Of a stretch of 64,000 nucleotides of DNA, positions 1-12,560 are shown in pieces (position 1 is the first letter of the stretch; each line of letters opens with the position of its first letter). The position numbers and the translations under genes were made by a program. The notes under the pieces are model-generated. The model was given only the letters and a program-made list of their open reading frames with translations. It had not been told where the DNA came from and ran no database searches. The stretch comes from Pelargonium x hortorum. Its lineage: Eukaryota; Streptophyta; Magnoliopsida; Geraniales; Geraniaceae. The stretch is from contig JAYMTJ010000016.1 in assembly GCA_036897525.1 (NCBI GenBank), forward strand, positions 84,611-148,610, in the 5' to 3' direction.

Positions 1-445
1 AGGGGACTCCTAAGATAAATTCCGATACAGGGTTATCTTGTACAGCTCTGAACTAAGTTAAAAAAGAACTGCTTAATCTTAATATTCTCCTTATCTTAAT
101 GAAGGTGTATCTTCTACTGCAACTCTAACTTCTAGCCCATAAATTATAGCTCAAAAGAGACGTCTAGCAGCAAAGCAAAGACTCATAAACACATGTTATG
201 AAGAAGAAGTTAAGTCAATAAAAGAGGTATGAAAGTCAGGTTTTTTTGTTCTCATGTTCCTGTGTTTCAAGGGATGTAGGCTCTTTGTTTGGTTTAGAGA
301 CTCGGAATTCTTATGCTTTTAGTTTTAGGAATCCGGGTAAACAGTCCAGTTCTAGCTATTAGTAAGCTTGTGTTTCTGGTCTTTCCATTATTTCAATTCC
401 GGATAGTTTTTAGATAGAATTCTTTATTTCCTTTCAGGTTGTTAA

Positions 446-595
446 AGTGTAAGTAGATCTATTCTCTCTTGTATATACATACTATTTTGACCTAACCTCC
501 CAAACTGCGGAAGTTTACTCGGTAAGATGTATTTACTCTTTACTACCTCTAAGGTACTTACCCTCTTTTTCGCTAAAGGCATAACACAAGAGGAA
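446..595 (+). repeat. diverged direct repeat A, copy 1
   Basis: This segment aligns with 876-1029 in the same orientation. Shared blocks occur in the same order: ACCTAACCTCC, then TTTACTCGGTAA versus TTATACTCGGTAA, then GATGTA, CTAAGG, TACCCTC and AAGAGGAA. Spacing differs by a few bases and there are scattered substitutions, so the duplication is old. No coding capacity is shared. The ordered chain of matches makes chance unlikely, but the ends are approximate. Confidence 0.7.
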
Positions 596-875
596 GGATC
601 CTTATTTATAACAAACAAGTAAAACAACTATAAACTATGAAGGAGACACATACCGATCCGCTAAATGTCCTCTTGGGTTTGTTCTAATAGCTGGTAAAGA
701 ACATCTTCATATTCCTTAACTGATTCTATTTCCTTTTGATTGGTTATTTTTGGGTTTCTAGCTACTAGATTGAAGCTAAAATTGACTTAAATGAGTTCGA
801 GTTTAGTAGTTTTATAATTAATAAGATAGAATTGTATAGCCTTGTTTTAGAGTTTTTTTTCTGTTTCTGGTCAGA

Positions 876-1029
876 ATGTGTAAGTATGTTTGTTATATTC
901 AGAATACTATAATAATAGGACCTAACCTCCTATAAACAAACACTCAGGTTTATACTCGGTAAAAGAGATGTACTAAATATTCTTCTAAGGCCCTACCCTC
1001 CCTAACGATAAAAACATAGAGTAAGAGGA
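876..1029 (+). repeat. diverged direct repeat A, copy 2
   Basis: This is the second copy of the repeat at 446-595, about 430 bp downstream in the same orientation. It keeps the blocks GGACCTAACCTCC, ATACTCGGTAA, GAGATGTA, TTCTAAGG, CTACCCTCC and TAAGAGGAA with small insertions between them. The central part has drifted the most. Function is unknown. It may be a relic of a short tandem or local duplication. Confidence 0.7.
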
Positions 1030-1378
1030 ATGCACTTAAAGTTTTCCTGTTGTAGTACCTACCTCTAGCGAAGGAACAAGTTAAGCTAAAAGCCTTACTT
1101 AAGTTTCTTAATAGATAGTGTAGATACTAGTCTGCGAGCGGGGATATAGATATTCCTTTGGGTATTCCCTGGATAGTATAAGAATTCCTGAACAAGGCAA
1201 AGGCAATTCTATTTCATCTATTAAATAGAATGAGTCAAATAACACCTTTTTTAAGTATTTAGTAAGTGAGTACCTAATCCTAAACTAAAGATTCTTAATG
1301 CCTTTCCTCTGCTTGAGATAGAATTCGATGGGGTTTTTACTACATACACTTTCTTTTGTGCACCTAACTTAGAATTAT

Positions 1379-1392
1379 TATATATATATATA
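1379..1392. repeat. TA dinucleotide microsatellite
   Basis: A run of about six to seven TA units lies in unrecognised non-coding DNA. It is a simple sequence tract with no other visible role. Confidence 0.9.
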
Positions 1393-2336
1393 CTCAAAAA
1401 AAATGTAACGGTACCCACCTATTAGGATAAACAAATACCGAAAACCCTCTGCATCTGTATAGGAAAATTGAGCTTCTTAAAGCCAGTCAGTTAAGTCTAT
1501 TAATCTTATACTTCCTTCGAAAAAGGGGTTGTCCCTTGTACTAGGAGCTGCTTAAGACTTACTTTTTAGAATTCTGCATATGGTTTAACTTGCGGGTATA
1601 CTAGAATGACTTTTAGAAAGATTAATAGATTGATTTTACCTAATAGTTACTCTAACACACTTTAATTTTAGGAACTTCCTGTATTAAAAAGTACTTATAA
1701 AAAAAATCATCTTTAACATCTACCCTCGATTTTGGTATGAGGCCTTAGTATTAATAAAATGAGTTAACACCCACTAATCCCTTCTACAACTAAAGGAGTT
1801 TCGATACGTGGAATGTGCTATAATCTTATGAGTTTCCTCGGGAGTTTGTTCCTAGAGGATGCCTTTTCTAAAGAGCCCCTTCCTTGTTACTCTTACTGAA
1901 ATTGATTTGGATTAGTTCACAAAGTTAGAAAAAGTTTTTAGTGATAATTTTATGCCCTCTATATAGCACAGCTCCAATTAACACTGTCTCTCCTTACTTT
2001 TGTAGTTTAGTATTTGGAGTTTTTCATTTCTAGTATAGAGCTACATCTTGATTTCATTTGTAAGTTTAAGTAATGCTCGTTTTCTTTCTTTTTATTCCGC
2101 TTTACAAGATTCAAATCTTTGCTTTCGCTTGTCTGAAAAAACGGCTTGTTTTAGTACTCCAACTCTTCACATTGGGAATCCCGTTTTTGATCAATTTTCT
2201 ATCTAGATTCCGGGGGTTCCTTTTTCAACTTCTTGCACATGGACTTACGCAATTCCTCTAGAGCTTAACTGGGAACGCGATTTGAATCTAAGATATTCTC
2301 TAAAATTCACCGAGTGCTAAAATAGTTAAATATCGT

Positions 2337-2349
2337 TATATATATATAT
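2337..2349. repeat. TA dinucleotide microsatellite
   Basis: A second run of about six TA units, in non-coding DNA, similar to the one near 1.38 kb. Confidence 0.9.
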
Positions 2350-3849
2350 TATGTAAACGGGTGCTTCCCAACTCCCCGAAGTAAAGTAAATAAAAGATTT
2401 ATAACTCATATACAAGGGTCTCTTCTCTAGCATCACTATGTTTTCAAAAAATTCTCTGCTCTAATCTAACCCAACAGAGCCTTTCTAAGCCCTTTACTTC
2501 GTGACTTTTCCTCAGATTCCTAAACCCCAACTAAGGATTTCCTTAACTTATTTGTACTTAGCTTTCTAAAGATTCCTAGTTGTTAAGACTTTCTTTTGCT
2601 TTCTGAAACTCGCTTGCTTGTCAAATTCCTAGTGGAAGATGGTACAGGGTTCCCCCTTTTTTTAGAATTCTTGTTCTGTAGTGAAGAGCCCTTTATTTAT
2701 TTATTTCCTATAAGATTTTTTATAACAACACCACCGCTTAAAATGAAGGCTTTTTAGTTTCCTTTTTTCTTATAACGAGTCCTTTCCTTTATAGAGAGTA
2801 CTTAATCCGAACACGGGAATTCTTAAAAAAAGAGTTGTTATGTTAGTTGATATTTTAAAGGGTAGGTAATAAATAAAATAGGTCAAATGCTCTAGTAAAG
2901 ACGAACTAGAAGGAGTTTCCTTAGATATGGGCAAAGGGTTTTATTAATGAATGGTACCTTTTAGACTGGTATTCTGGAACTTATTAGAATAGATAGTTAA
3001 GTGGGTCCGTAACTGTTTTTTAGGTTTTAGCGAGGGCGAGGAGGTTGTCTGCTTGTGTTCCTTTGTACTTTGTATAGGCTTCTAAAGCTATAAATAGTAA
3101 TAAGGAAAAGGGGGGCTCCTTACTCTAATTTATTTAAGAAGGATTTTTCCTTAGTTCTTAGCGAGTAAAATAAAAGGGAGTATAGGTAATAGACAAGTGT
3201 AGCAGGTATCAAGATTTTAAGAAAGTTATGGTGGATAAGAGGTATTTACAGCGATTGAGAGGTTCTTTCTTTCTAAGGTCTTTTCTTAGAGAAGGGGCTG
3301 TTTGGGGTTAGCTTATTAAAGACTGGAAATTTATAAGTAAGTCTACTATATATAAAAGTGGAAATTCTTTGTAAGGGAGTTGTTGTTAGTTTTAAAAGTA
3401 AGGTTTAAGTTAAGGGTTAAAAAAAAGAGTCGTAAAGTTCTCTAACAAAAGAGGAGTCCATAAGATAGGTATAGCTCTAAAGACTCATAACAAAGAATAT
3501 AGGTATGCATGCGGAAGAGTAGGAGTGAGCTGCAGAGTAAGGTATTAAGAGTAACAAAGCGGTCGGGGAGACGCTTTTTTTCTGGGATTAAAGCTCTTGC
3601 ATTCCTGTTCATGTACTTTGGCTAAGGATGTTTAGATTTAGTAAAGAATTTACTGAATAAAGAAGGGGTTTCACAGGTTTAGAGGTTGTAAGAATTAAAG
3701 AAAAGGTTCGGCCTTATTTCAAGTCGATAATCTTGAGAATAAAAGGTATGAAAACCCTAACTGTATAAACAAAAGGTGCCGCTCTACCGAATACCACACA
3801 TTTTTTTAGGGTCTCTATAAGGACAACCATTTTAGAACAAGAAGCCTCC

Positions 3850-3862
3850 CCTGGAGTCCAGG
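3850..3862. repeat. short palindrome CCTGG-AGT-CCAGG
   Basis: A perfect 5-bp inverted repeat around a three-base centre. It is one of the many small palindromes scattered through the window that turn from one strand's purines to the other's. Confidence 0.8.
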
Positions 3863-3982
3863 ACACGAGAATCTTTACCCACACGACTCGCTTTTTGAGT
3901 GTTAATTGTGATACCTATAAAATAAAATAGAATACTCAATGAACAATACCTTACAAAATCTCCTTATTTAAGTGTTCTTATC

Positions 3983-3993
3983 AGGGGACCCCT
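3983..3993. repeat. short palindrome AGGGGACCCCT
   Basis: A perfect 5-bp stem around a single A. The same 11 bases recur at 7872-7882, which supports a related family of elements rather than an isolated hairpin. Confidence 0.85.
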
Positions 3994-6900
3994 CAGGAGC
4001 TACAACCTTCTTTCTAGACTTCTAGCGTAATAACTAACGCTTGTCTACTCTTGATTATCGAAGGAGCCCTTGAAAAAAAAAAGTATAAAATGTTAATAGT
4101 AAAATCTCGAGGAAACGATCCTGATTCTAGCCTTAAAAATCTTATATTTATTGTACCTGCAAACAGCACTGAATTTGTAAACGCGTTTTAAACGAAAGAT
4201 CCCTTTCATATTCATAGTACCTTGTCTCTACTAGGATACTAACTAGTATAGACTTCTAGCGCTAGCTATTCAGCCCTTTCGGTGCAATCCGGGTGCCTTT
4301 TTAAACAATTCAAAAAAACTGACTATATCCGATTTCAATTTTAGTTATCTTAAAGGAAGAAGTACGAGGGCGCTCATTAGTTGGAAATAAATTACAGAAT
4401 GTGATTGCACTGAAATTACCCAAAGCTAGATTGCCTCTATAATGACCAGTGCAATAGTATATAAAAGGTTGTTTATACATAAATGATGCCTGGTTTGGTT
4501 AACCGCTCCCTTAGCTTAGCTATTCGAAACGGAGCCACCCCTGGAGTGCCTTGGATAAAGATAAACAACTGACCAGAAGAGTCCCCTAAGTCTTCCTTTT
4601 TTAAGATCCCTGTTAAGGCTCTTGGGATATAATTCAAACCCGCTTTCGGCAAATCTTTTCTTATTTGAAACTGCTGCTAATAAACCCCTTTCCCTGGGAG
4701 TTAAAAAAAGTGCTGCATCAAATAGATAAGTCAAAATCCATCTACCCAAGTGTAGCGAAGCGGAGGGCGGGTAATGAAGTAGTATATTAGATAGAACATT
4801 AAACAGAATCCCTGACTCAATAGACCTGCTTTCAGACCTAGAACTGCATTCCTCAGAGCTAGACCTTGAAAATATCTGTACCTTACTCTTTTGGTTTGGA
4901 TAAAATACTAAAGGGTCTGAACTAAACTACTTACTGCTTTGTACTTACAGGCAATTGGGGCCTCCATAGATATAGTACATATAGTTAATTTGAGTAGGGC
5001 TCGCTATTATTAAATGTTATTTGTAAAAAAAAAAGTATCACAGGAACAAACACTCAGGTCTAGTTTCCTGTTTTAATGTAAAAGTAAATAAAGTAGAAAA
5101 GATCTTAGAGCCCCTATAGAGCGGGGTTCCCTCTAGCATAAATATAGGGTACAGCAGATAAGATAAAGAAATCCTTTTAGTACTAAACTCTCCTGAGCTA
5201 GACCCGCTTTCCTATTTAGTGGATCCGCGAAAAGTCTGTAAAAAGCCTGAGTTGGGTCTATTCTGGTGTTATAAATAAGTATGCTAATTAAAATGAAATT
5301 GTATTTGTACCCCTACAATAGCTTTTTTTAATCTACGAAATGACTAACACTTGATAACTATAAGTTAAGTAATCAGGAGCCCGCTACTCTCTAAACCGGA
5401 ATTGCCTACTTGATACTGGAAGATTCTGATCCGCTTTCTTTATCTAATAAATCATTCCGAAAAGTGCTTACTACTGAAAATAGAACTTTTACTCCTTTTT
5501 TGAAACTTATAGCCTAATCTAATATAGAAACCGGTTCCCTTTGTTCTCCAACCAAATCCAGCGGAAACAAGGTTATCCCTATAGATAAGAATTTCTCTAC
5601 ATGTAACTTTTTAGCGGGAGTAGTGCTTTGACACGCTTTTAGACCAATTTCATTGGAGTGAGGAAAAACAGAAGGGTTTCCGACACATACACTAGTAATT
5701 GAAGATTTTCCTCGTGTGTTTGACTCTGGACTGCTCTGTATAGTATATAAGACGCGTGCTCTGCTAAGCCTTAGCTTCCTTAATGGTAAGGTAAAACTTA
5801 GAATCCATTATGTTTCTTTTTTATACTAGAGTTCGACCTTAGATTAGACAGGAGTCGTGTTCCTTATTAATTTAAGAAATTGGTTAGAAAAAAGGCTACA
5901 AAAGATTCTATAACAAAAAAAGGCATAAACTAGAACTCGGGCCTCTTATAGAGTATACAATGAAGTTTCACTATGCAATAAAAATAAAAAAAGAGGATCC
6001 TTCTCCTCAATTCAATGACTAAAACCACCCCCAAATAGAATATGGACTCAAAGATTAGTTAAAAGAAATTCTTTTTTCCTTAGTATAGCACTTCCGCTTT
6101 AATTAAACTATTCCCTCATTTCTTGAATTTAGTCCTATTTAGCGCACAGTTTAAACCTAAAATCAAGCTTTTAAAACCCTTTTATATTAGTCTAAATAGA
6201 AAATAGAACTCTTATAAAGGATAGAAGATTTCTCGTTATTACGACTTCTTGTAGATTCAGCAAATAATTACAACGAGATTTTTGTTCTCACACTACACGC
6301 GTTCCTTTTTGGTACTACACGTACTAATTCTAATTCAATTTATACCCTACTTATTGATCAATGAGAACTTCAGAAAATCTTTAATATGTAGAAACCCCAT
6401 CTTATAAAAGCGAGCTTAGTCGCATATTCTTATTCCAATAGTTACGTCCTGTAGCTCAAGTAAAGGTCTTAGCTTCTTAAATCTAAGTATAGGATCAAGA
6501 GCAAAGAATATTATATTATACCAAAACGGAATTCTAGAGTCTCGCCTTTTTCCTTCACTTAGTCTTACTTTTTTTAACAATTTCTACTGAAATAACATGC
6601 CAATACAAGCTCTGAACACTTCTGCTCATTTATCTTAGAGTTAGTTGTATTTGGTTTCCTATTTCCTCTTCCTCAACTCAAATATCTTGTATGTATATAA
6701 CCTAAAAAAACCTAAAGCCAGGAGTTAGCTAAAAATTGAGGGTAAGTTACTCTTAATATTTACTAGTAACTTTTAAAGAGGTGTACTCTATCGATAAAAA
6801 ATCGAGGGAATTTCAATAAGGAATAAATAAATAATAGATCCAAAAGGAGTTATGGGCTCTTTCCTGCCCTCAGAGTATATATAAAAGAAAGTTCTCTCTA

Positions 6901-7871
6901 TTGGATTGGACGACACTTTTTGCTTGATAACATCTAGAAAATCGACTTTTGTCTGGCAATACTGAATCATATACGTATTGGGGACCGGGGACTCCTCTAC
7001 CTCTTAGAAACAAGGGCCCATAACAATAGATAACAGGGCCACTCTATAAAACCTATTAAAAAATACAAGAGTTGGAACTATGGAATTTTGTTTTAGTATC
7101 CTCCTTAACTGAGATTTGTCTTAACTGGACTAACTACAAACAATAGAATAAGAAGGGGGTTTGCCCGCTTGGATTTGGTGTAATAAATGTATTTGAATTG
7201 GATCCCTTTTCTATAGTGCAAACGGAGCCTTCCTCTATTAGGTAGAAAAGTTGTTAAGAAAAGAGTACAATTTGGTTTTCTTTGTCCCTTTTTTTTTTTC
7301 TAGGTCCTTTTTTATCCCATTCTAAAGAAGCTTTTCTGTCTTGGTTGCCTTGTCTTTCTGGTAGCTGCTTGTTTTGTATAGCAGTAGAATTCCATTACAA
7401 TACAGTATAAGGTTTCCCTCTGTATATTGCTAGCTAAGTAAGTGTAAGACGGCTCAGAGACAGTGGGGAATTGCTGCTAGCTAGGAGAAGTACTTGATTC
7501 TAGTTAAAGCTATAAAATCTTGTTCTATTTGTTTCATTGAAGTTTAACTGCTAAAGAAAGTTTAGTCTTTTTTAGTGTATGGTTACTAATAGCAAGACAG
7601 TATTGGAATCCTGCATTATCTCATATATACCATAAGTGAAAGTGAAGAATCAGAACGCAGTAAATCCATAAGGATATCAAAGATTCAAAATTAAGTTATT
7701 TAGTTTTGAGATTAGGAAAACAGACTTGACTGATTAAAAAAAAAAAGCAGCAACTTTTCGTTCCTCTTTATCGGCATAGATACTCAAATGCACCTTATTT
7801 ACTAAAGATAATGGGCAGAAAAAATCCTTACTTTATGCGTTTTAGTCTGTTTACCTTTACTGGTTAGAATA

Positions 7872-7882
7872 AGGGGACCCCT
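7872..7882. repeat. short palindrome AGGGGACCCCT, second copy
   Basis: Identical in all 11 bases to 3983-3993, with unrelated flanks. It belongs to the dispersed purine-to-pyrimidine palindromes described in the findings. Confidence 0.85.
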
Positions 7883-10124
7883 CTCGAAAATTTGAAAATT
7901 GGACTATTAAGAGCTTCTAATGGAACTCGGGTTCTCTATAGAGTGTCGAGGGTCCGAACGAAAATCTGGGTTAGGTTAGGGGAATATCAATTTTATTACG
8001 CAATATCCAGGAATAACCCAAAGAAAAGAAACTAGAGTACACATACATAATAGACGAAAATGCTTTTTTTTGAACAATACCTTAGATTTCCCGCTCCTGG
8101 AAGAGCAAGTAAGAAGCCCCTTCACATATCTGTCTTTCTTAACTGTGTCTCTGTTTGTTTAATTGCTAAGGCTAGGCGCTCGTTAACACAAACTAGATCC
8201 TAATGGTAATTCTGTGGAGGCATTGTTATCTTACTAAGACTTAAGAGGACATTAAAAGAATTTTGTTCTGTACGAATAATGGTTGTTCGCTTAGCGGTGT
8301 ACTTTTGAAATCGGTTTTTATCAGAAGTTTGGCTTTTGGTTTATCAAACAAACCTGGGGTTGGCTTATAACAAAGATATAAATATAAGTCCTTCTAGGGA
8401 CTAGGATTCAAGACTAAAGGAAATTGAACTCCTCCGCTTTCTCACGGAATAAAGGAAGCTGCTTATCTTTAAAAGAATTACTAATCATTATCTAGTTTTC
8501 TAGGATTAAAACATTTTTTTATTAGTATCCCTCCTGTTCCCCGTATCTTATCGTTCACAGAGGTTACGAACCTTGTAGTGCTTAGATAAATCAGTCTACC
8601 GGACTGAAGCGGAGGAAGGTTAACCCATTAGAGTATTTTGATAGTACATACCACCATACCCTATAGCACTCACTAACAACTAAAACTTTCACTTCAATTA
8701 CTGGAAAAACCGAAAACAAATGGCCTTTAGCTTGACTTCTTTCTATTCCCTAAAGTCTAACTATCTAGAAAAACTAGAACCTAAAAAAAAAATTCCTTGT
8801 TAATTTGTTTACTTTTTTTATAATACTCTTTTCATCTATCTGAATTTAGTAAGGTAAGCAAGTAGCACGGACGGGCTCCTTCACTATTTCTTCTCTATAC
8901 TTTCTTTATACTATCCCACAGTCAAAGAACTTTAGGCTTATACTGGTTACTTTCAACTGTTAACTGAGCTTTTCAAAAAACGTAAGAGAATACTCTTTAT
9001 TAATCTAGCTTCGCTTCTTAGAAATAGAGGGGACTAAGTTAAGTTAATATATTAAGTGTCGTTAATAAAGGGTATACCTTTGAGCTAGCACACCGCATTT
9101 TTTGATTCCGTGCCTAATAATGTAATGCATGACTCGCAGTTTAAAGATTAGGGAGATTTACTAACTTCTACTGTTCTAGGTATTACTCCACTTAAGTAAG
9201 AACCCTGAGTACTGTAATTAGATCTTTTCGTATTCTTTAGTATTAAGGAAGGGCATTAGCTTGTGCAAAAGGGCTTGCAAGGAAATTCTAAGTGATTTTT
9301 AATTTCACGGGGTTTCTTTACAAGTATAAATATTAGGACAGGGTATGCCAATTATTCTTCACCGGTTATTTATTTTAACAAACGCAACCCTGTACGGAGA
9401 TGTCTACTAGGGTCATTCAGGGCTGCCACAACTCGCTTAGAATGCATAGACTAGACTCAGTATGGTTGAAGGAATGCATCCTGGTTATGTGTAGAAGAAA
9501 AAAGTTATTGTCTGTTACTTTAGTACATAGTACATATAATAGGTACAACAAAGCGGGATATAGCGGAGTCCTTTTAATTTCAAGGTTTTCTTTGTATACC
9601 CTAGATTTTTTTTAAAGAGAAACCCTTTTTTTCTATACCATTTCTTCTTCGTCAAAGCAGGAGACCCAAGACTAATAAAATAGGGATACTCTTAGGGGCA
9701 CTTTTTTAGACCCCCGGAGTTAATTAATAAGGTACCTGCTTTAGTAATCGTAACTAAATAACAAGTCAATAATATTATAAAATAGAAATAGTTTTTCTAC
9801 CCCGGATCAATGAAAAAAGAATCCTAAGGAAACTAGATTCCATTTTCAGTTCTATTTTAGTAAAGCGGGCAGGTAAAAAAAATCCCCAAAGACTTTCCTT
9901 AATACAATTACAAGACTATAGAAAAAAGATTTGTCTAAATTCTTTCTCAAAACCATTAAGTTATTCCACATCTCAAGTTATTTACCAATTATAAGGGATA
10001 CCGTACTAAGACACTCTTTTGGGTAACGTTAAGACAGCTTAGTATATTTGCCTTGCTTTATCTTAACAGGGTATATAATACAAGTCTTTGCTAGGCAAGA
10101 AATATTCACAAGTTTACTCATTTT

Positions 10125-10240
10125 CTGAAATGAGTCATAATTACAATCCCAAATACAAGATATGAAAAAGCGTTAGTCAACAAACTTCCGCGAAATGCGT
10201 ACTCTTGAGTGAGAATGTACATAATTTGAAAATCTATATT
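10125..10240 (+). repeat. dispersed repeat B, copy 1
   Basis: This segment aligns with 35800-35912 in the same orientation. Both start at CTGAAA followed by a GTCAT block. They share GAAAAAGCGTTAGTCAA versus CAAAAAAGCGTTAGTCAA, then AAACT, CG, GAAAT, CTTGAGT, AGA and an ATTTG block, with short indels. The core GCGTTAGTCAA is identical. On the minus strand both copies can be read as related short peptides (LTQ...SxLTNAF), but neither continues into a recognisable protein. This is an old duplicate of unknown origin. Confidence 0.75.
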
Positions 10241-11123
10241 GTTAAGGGATTTTCTATCTCTGTAATAAAAGAGGTTACTTTCTTTAGCAGGTTCCAGATA
10301 AAGTTGGGTGAAAAAAACTAGGTTCAAAAAGTTGACTATTAGATACATTGGAATGAAAAGCTAACTAAAAAAGAATTTTGACCGTCGCTCCAGGTCTCTC
10401 AATAAATAGAATAATAAAAGGAGTCTTTTTTCTGGGATTGTTGCGCAAAGTACCCATAGTATTAGGCCCTATTAAAGATTTTATACTTAGGCGCGGCTGT
10501 ATAAGATAAAGTTTCTAAAGGTGAAGTTGAACCGGGAAATCTTCTAGTCCAAAGAGGGCGTAGTAACTAAAAAGAAAAATAGGAAAGGTTTACTGGTTAA
10601 AGTCAGTAATTATAGTTTAGTAGCTTATAAGAACCAGAGTTTATAAATAATACAAATAGAAAATATCCGTTTTACTAGCAGTAGGAATTGTTTAAGTTTA
10701 AGAGGGTAATAAAAGTAATAGGGGGAGGGGCTCCTCTCAAGTCTTTTGCTCCTCAGTTTCGGATTTAAAAGACTAGGTTTTTTCTAGCTACCCACTAATA
10801 GGCATATTAGGTCAATTCTAAAGTAAAGAATTCAATATAGGAAATCGAACTTAAAAGAGGTAAAAAACAAACCCTTCCTAACTGGTGATAGGGGGTATTT
10901 CTATATAATAACTTGAGCAATGTGCTATTGAAATCTGTATTCCTTATTTTAAATCTTTTTTGTTAGTCTTTACTGGAAAAGGATCTAATAGAAAAGTTTA
11001 GCATAGAGAGGAGTCCTTTTTAGGTCCGTTTTTATATTTAAGGTAATCAGAACCTTCTGAGTTAAATTCTATTTTTATATATAATAGCGAGAAGTTTAAG
11101 TTAATATTGATGCAATATAAGGA

Positions 11124-11137
11124 AAGGAGTGCTCCTT
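11124..11137. repeat. short hairpin AAGGAG-TG-CTCCTT
   Basis: A perfect 6-bp stem around a two-base centre. The inner AGGAGTGCTCC recurs near 25420. It is a member of the dispersed palindrome family. Confidence 0.85.
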
Positions 11138-11937
11138 AATTAGAGAGTTTCAAAAGGCGGATAAAACGGAAGTCTTCATACTCTACTTGTTTTATCTTGC
11201 CCAGCACTGTTCAGGAGTGAGGGAATCCTAATAAAATAGGAACGAACTTTAAGCTTTATGCCATGAGTTGTTAGGATCTCTTATCTAGATACCTATCAAT
11301 TTTTGTTATATAAGAAGAAACTCTTACCTCAAGTGGGGCTCTTTAGATTAAAAGTGGTTAAGTGGTTCGAAAACTCTGCTATTACCTAAGTATAGACTTA
11401 ATTAACTTTCTACAGAGACCCTCCTAAGTCATGTATAGTATGAAGAGCCCGCATCTTCTCAGCACTTTCAATTTACCCGGCTGTAAATTATCCTTAATAT
11501 CAGAGTGGTGCCCCTTACTAATTGTAGTTATATCCAGGTCTTTTCCTGTGCAAAGGTATTTGTGTTGCAAGCCCAATAAAAGATTTATGCCTTAAGTATA
11601 TCACCAATAGAATATTGGATATGAAATAAAATTCTTAATTAACGCTTATTAGGAGTATCCCTTCTGAAATTTTGAAATATAAGCGACTGGAACCTCTTGA
11701 ACCTAAGGCACTCGAAACGAAACGGGGTTTACTCTTATAGGATTTCGAGACTAAAGCTACTATATCTGAATCTGAGAAAAAACTGTCTAAGTATTTGCCG
11801 TGATCCTTAATAAAATAATAAAATATACGCAAAAATATGAATTAAGAATTCCCAATTTGGCAGAGTGGGGCTAGAAAATCCTAGTACTTTATTAGAATAG
11901 AATTACTCAAATGAATTTAACAAAAAGGGATTTTACT

Positions 11938-11951
11938 GAGGGGGATCCCTC
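11938..11951. repeat. palindrome with GGGATCCC core
   Basis: Five Watson-Crick pairs plus one G-T pair surround a GATC centre, giving the form GAGGG...CCCTC. It shows the same purine-then-pyrimidine layout as the other small palindromes. Confidence 0.8.
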
Positions 11952-12242
11952 TATAACTCGGTTTCTTTTTGTTGGTACGCTAAGAATTGAAAGTAGGACT
12001 CTAAAAGGAAGGGTTCTTACTAAATAACTAAGTAGAGGAGAGGAACCCGCAGAACAGATACGTTAGTCACGCCTAGTAAATACAAGGATTGACTTGACAA
12101 AACAGGAGTTCGCATACAGCTTTCTTTATTAGACTTGTAAATAAAGATTGTATAGCGAAATGCTCTCAGTTTGACTAGTTTTGATACGCAGGATTTTAAG
12201 GTTTTAGGGAAGAAAAAAGGGGTAGGATACTGCGGCACTTGC

Positions 12243-12269
12243 ACTCGGTATCTTTATACCGTTCCGAGT
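12243..12269. repeat. nested alternative hairpin
   Basis: Two stems compete here. ACTCGG pairs with CCGAGT six bases at each end, and CGGTAT pairs with ATACCG around a CTTT loop inside. They share the CGG, so only one can form fully at a time. No gene lies close enough to assign a regulatory role. Confidence 0.6.
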
Positions 12270-12560
12270 CTTCTCACTACTTCTTATACATTTGTATCTG
12301 TATTTCTATCCTCTTAGCTACACTTTGACTTTGCTATACTCTTTAAATAAAAAGAAAGTCTTGATAGCTTGTTTATTATACCTCCCTAAGTCTTATTAGC
12401 TAGACTCGTACTCTGGATCTCTATCTGTATCTTAGGCGCTATACCCTCTTTCTGAATACCTCTCTTTATCTGAGTCTTCTGCTGCTTAGTTTTATGGAAC
12501 TTAGTACCTGTCTTGAGAAGAAGACCTCTCTTAAAGGCTCTTTTACCCTATTCCTATATG
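12262..12560. other. pyrimidine-rich, G-poor tract
   Basis: By eye the 60-base blocks here carry roughly 13-17 C but only about 5-9 G on the plus strand, and T is also abundant. The words CTCT, TCTT and CTATAC recur without a fixed period. No open frame or RNA gene was recognised. Confidence 0.6.

Larger units (their letters stand above)
1..10124. other. non-coding stretch, no gene recognised
   Basis: I read this stretch on both strands and found no recognisable protein, rRNA or tRNA gene. Open frames are at most about 77 codons and resemble no plant mitochondrial protein that I know. It holds a diverged direct duplication (446-595 and 876-1029), two TA microsatellites, and many short palindromes where a purine run meets a pyrimidine run. 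This fits the long intergenic DNA of expanded plant mitochondrial genomes. A very diverged or heavily edited exon could be missed by eye. Confidence 0.7.

Noticed and set aside
935-5059. Exact 15-base match AACAAACACTCAGGT at 935-949 and 5045-5059
   Set aside because: The flanks do not align, and several chance 15-mer repeats are expected in an AT-rich 64-kb sequence.
8981-8989. CGTAAGAGA, an exact match to the CRTAAGAGA promoter motif of dicot mitochondria
   Set aside because: A nine-base degenerate motif is expected about once by chance in both strands of this window, and no gene follows within several kilobases.
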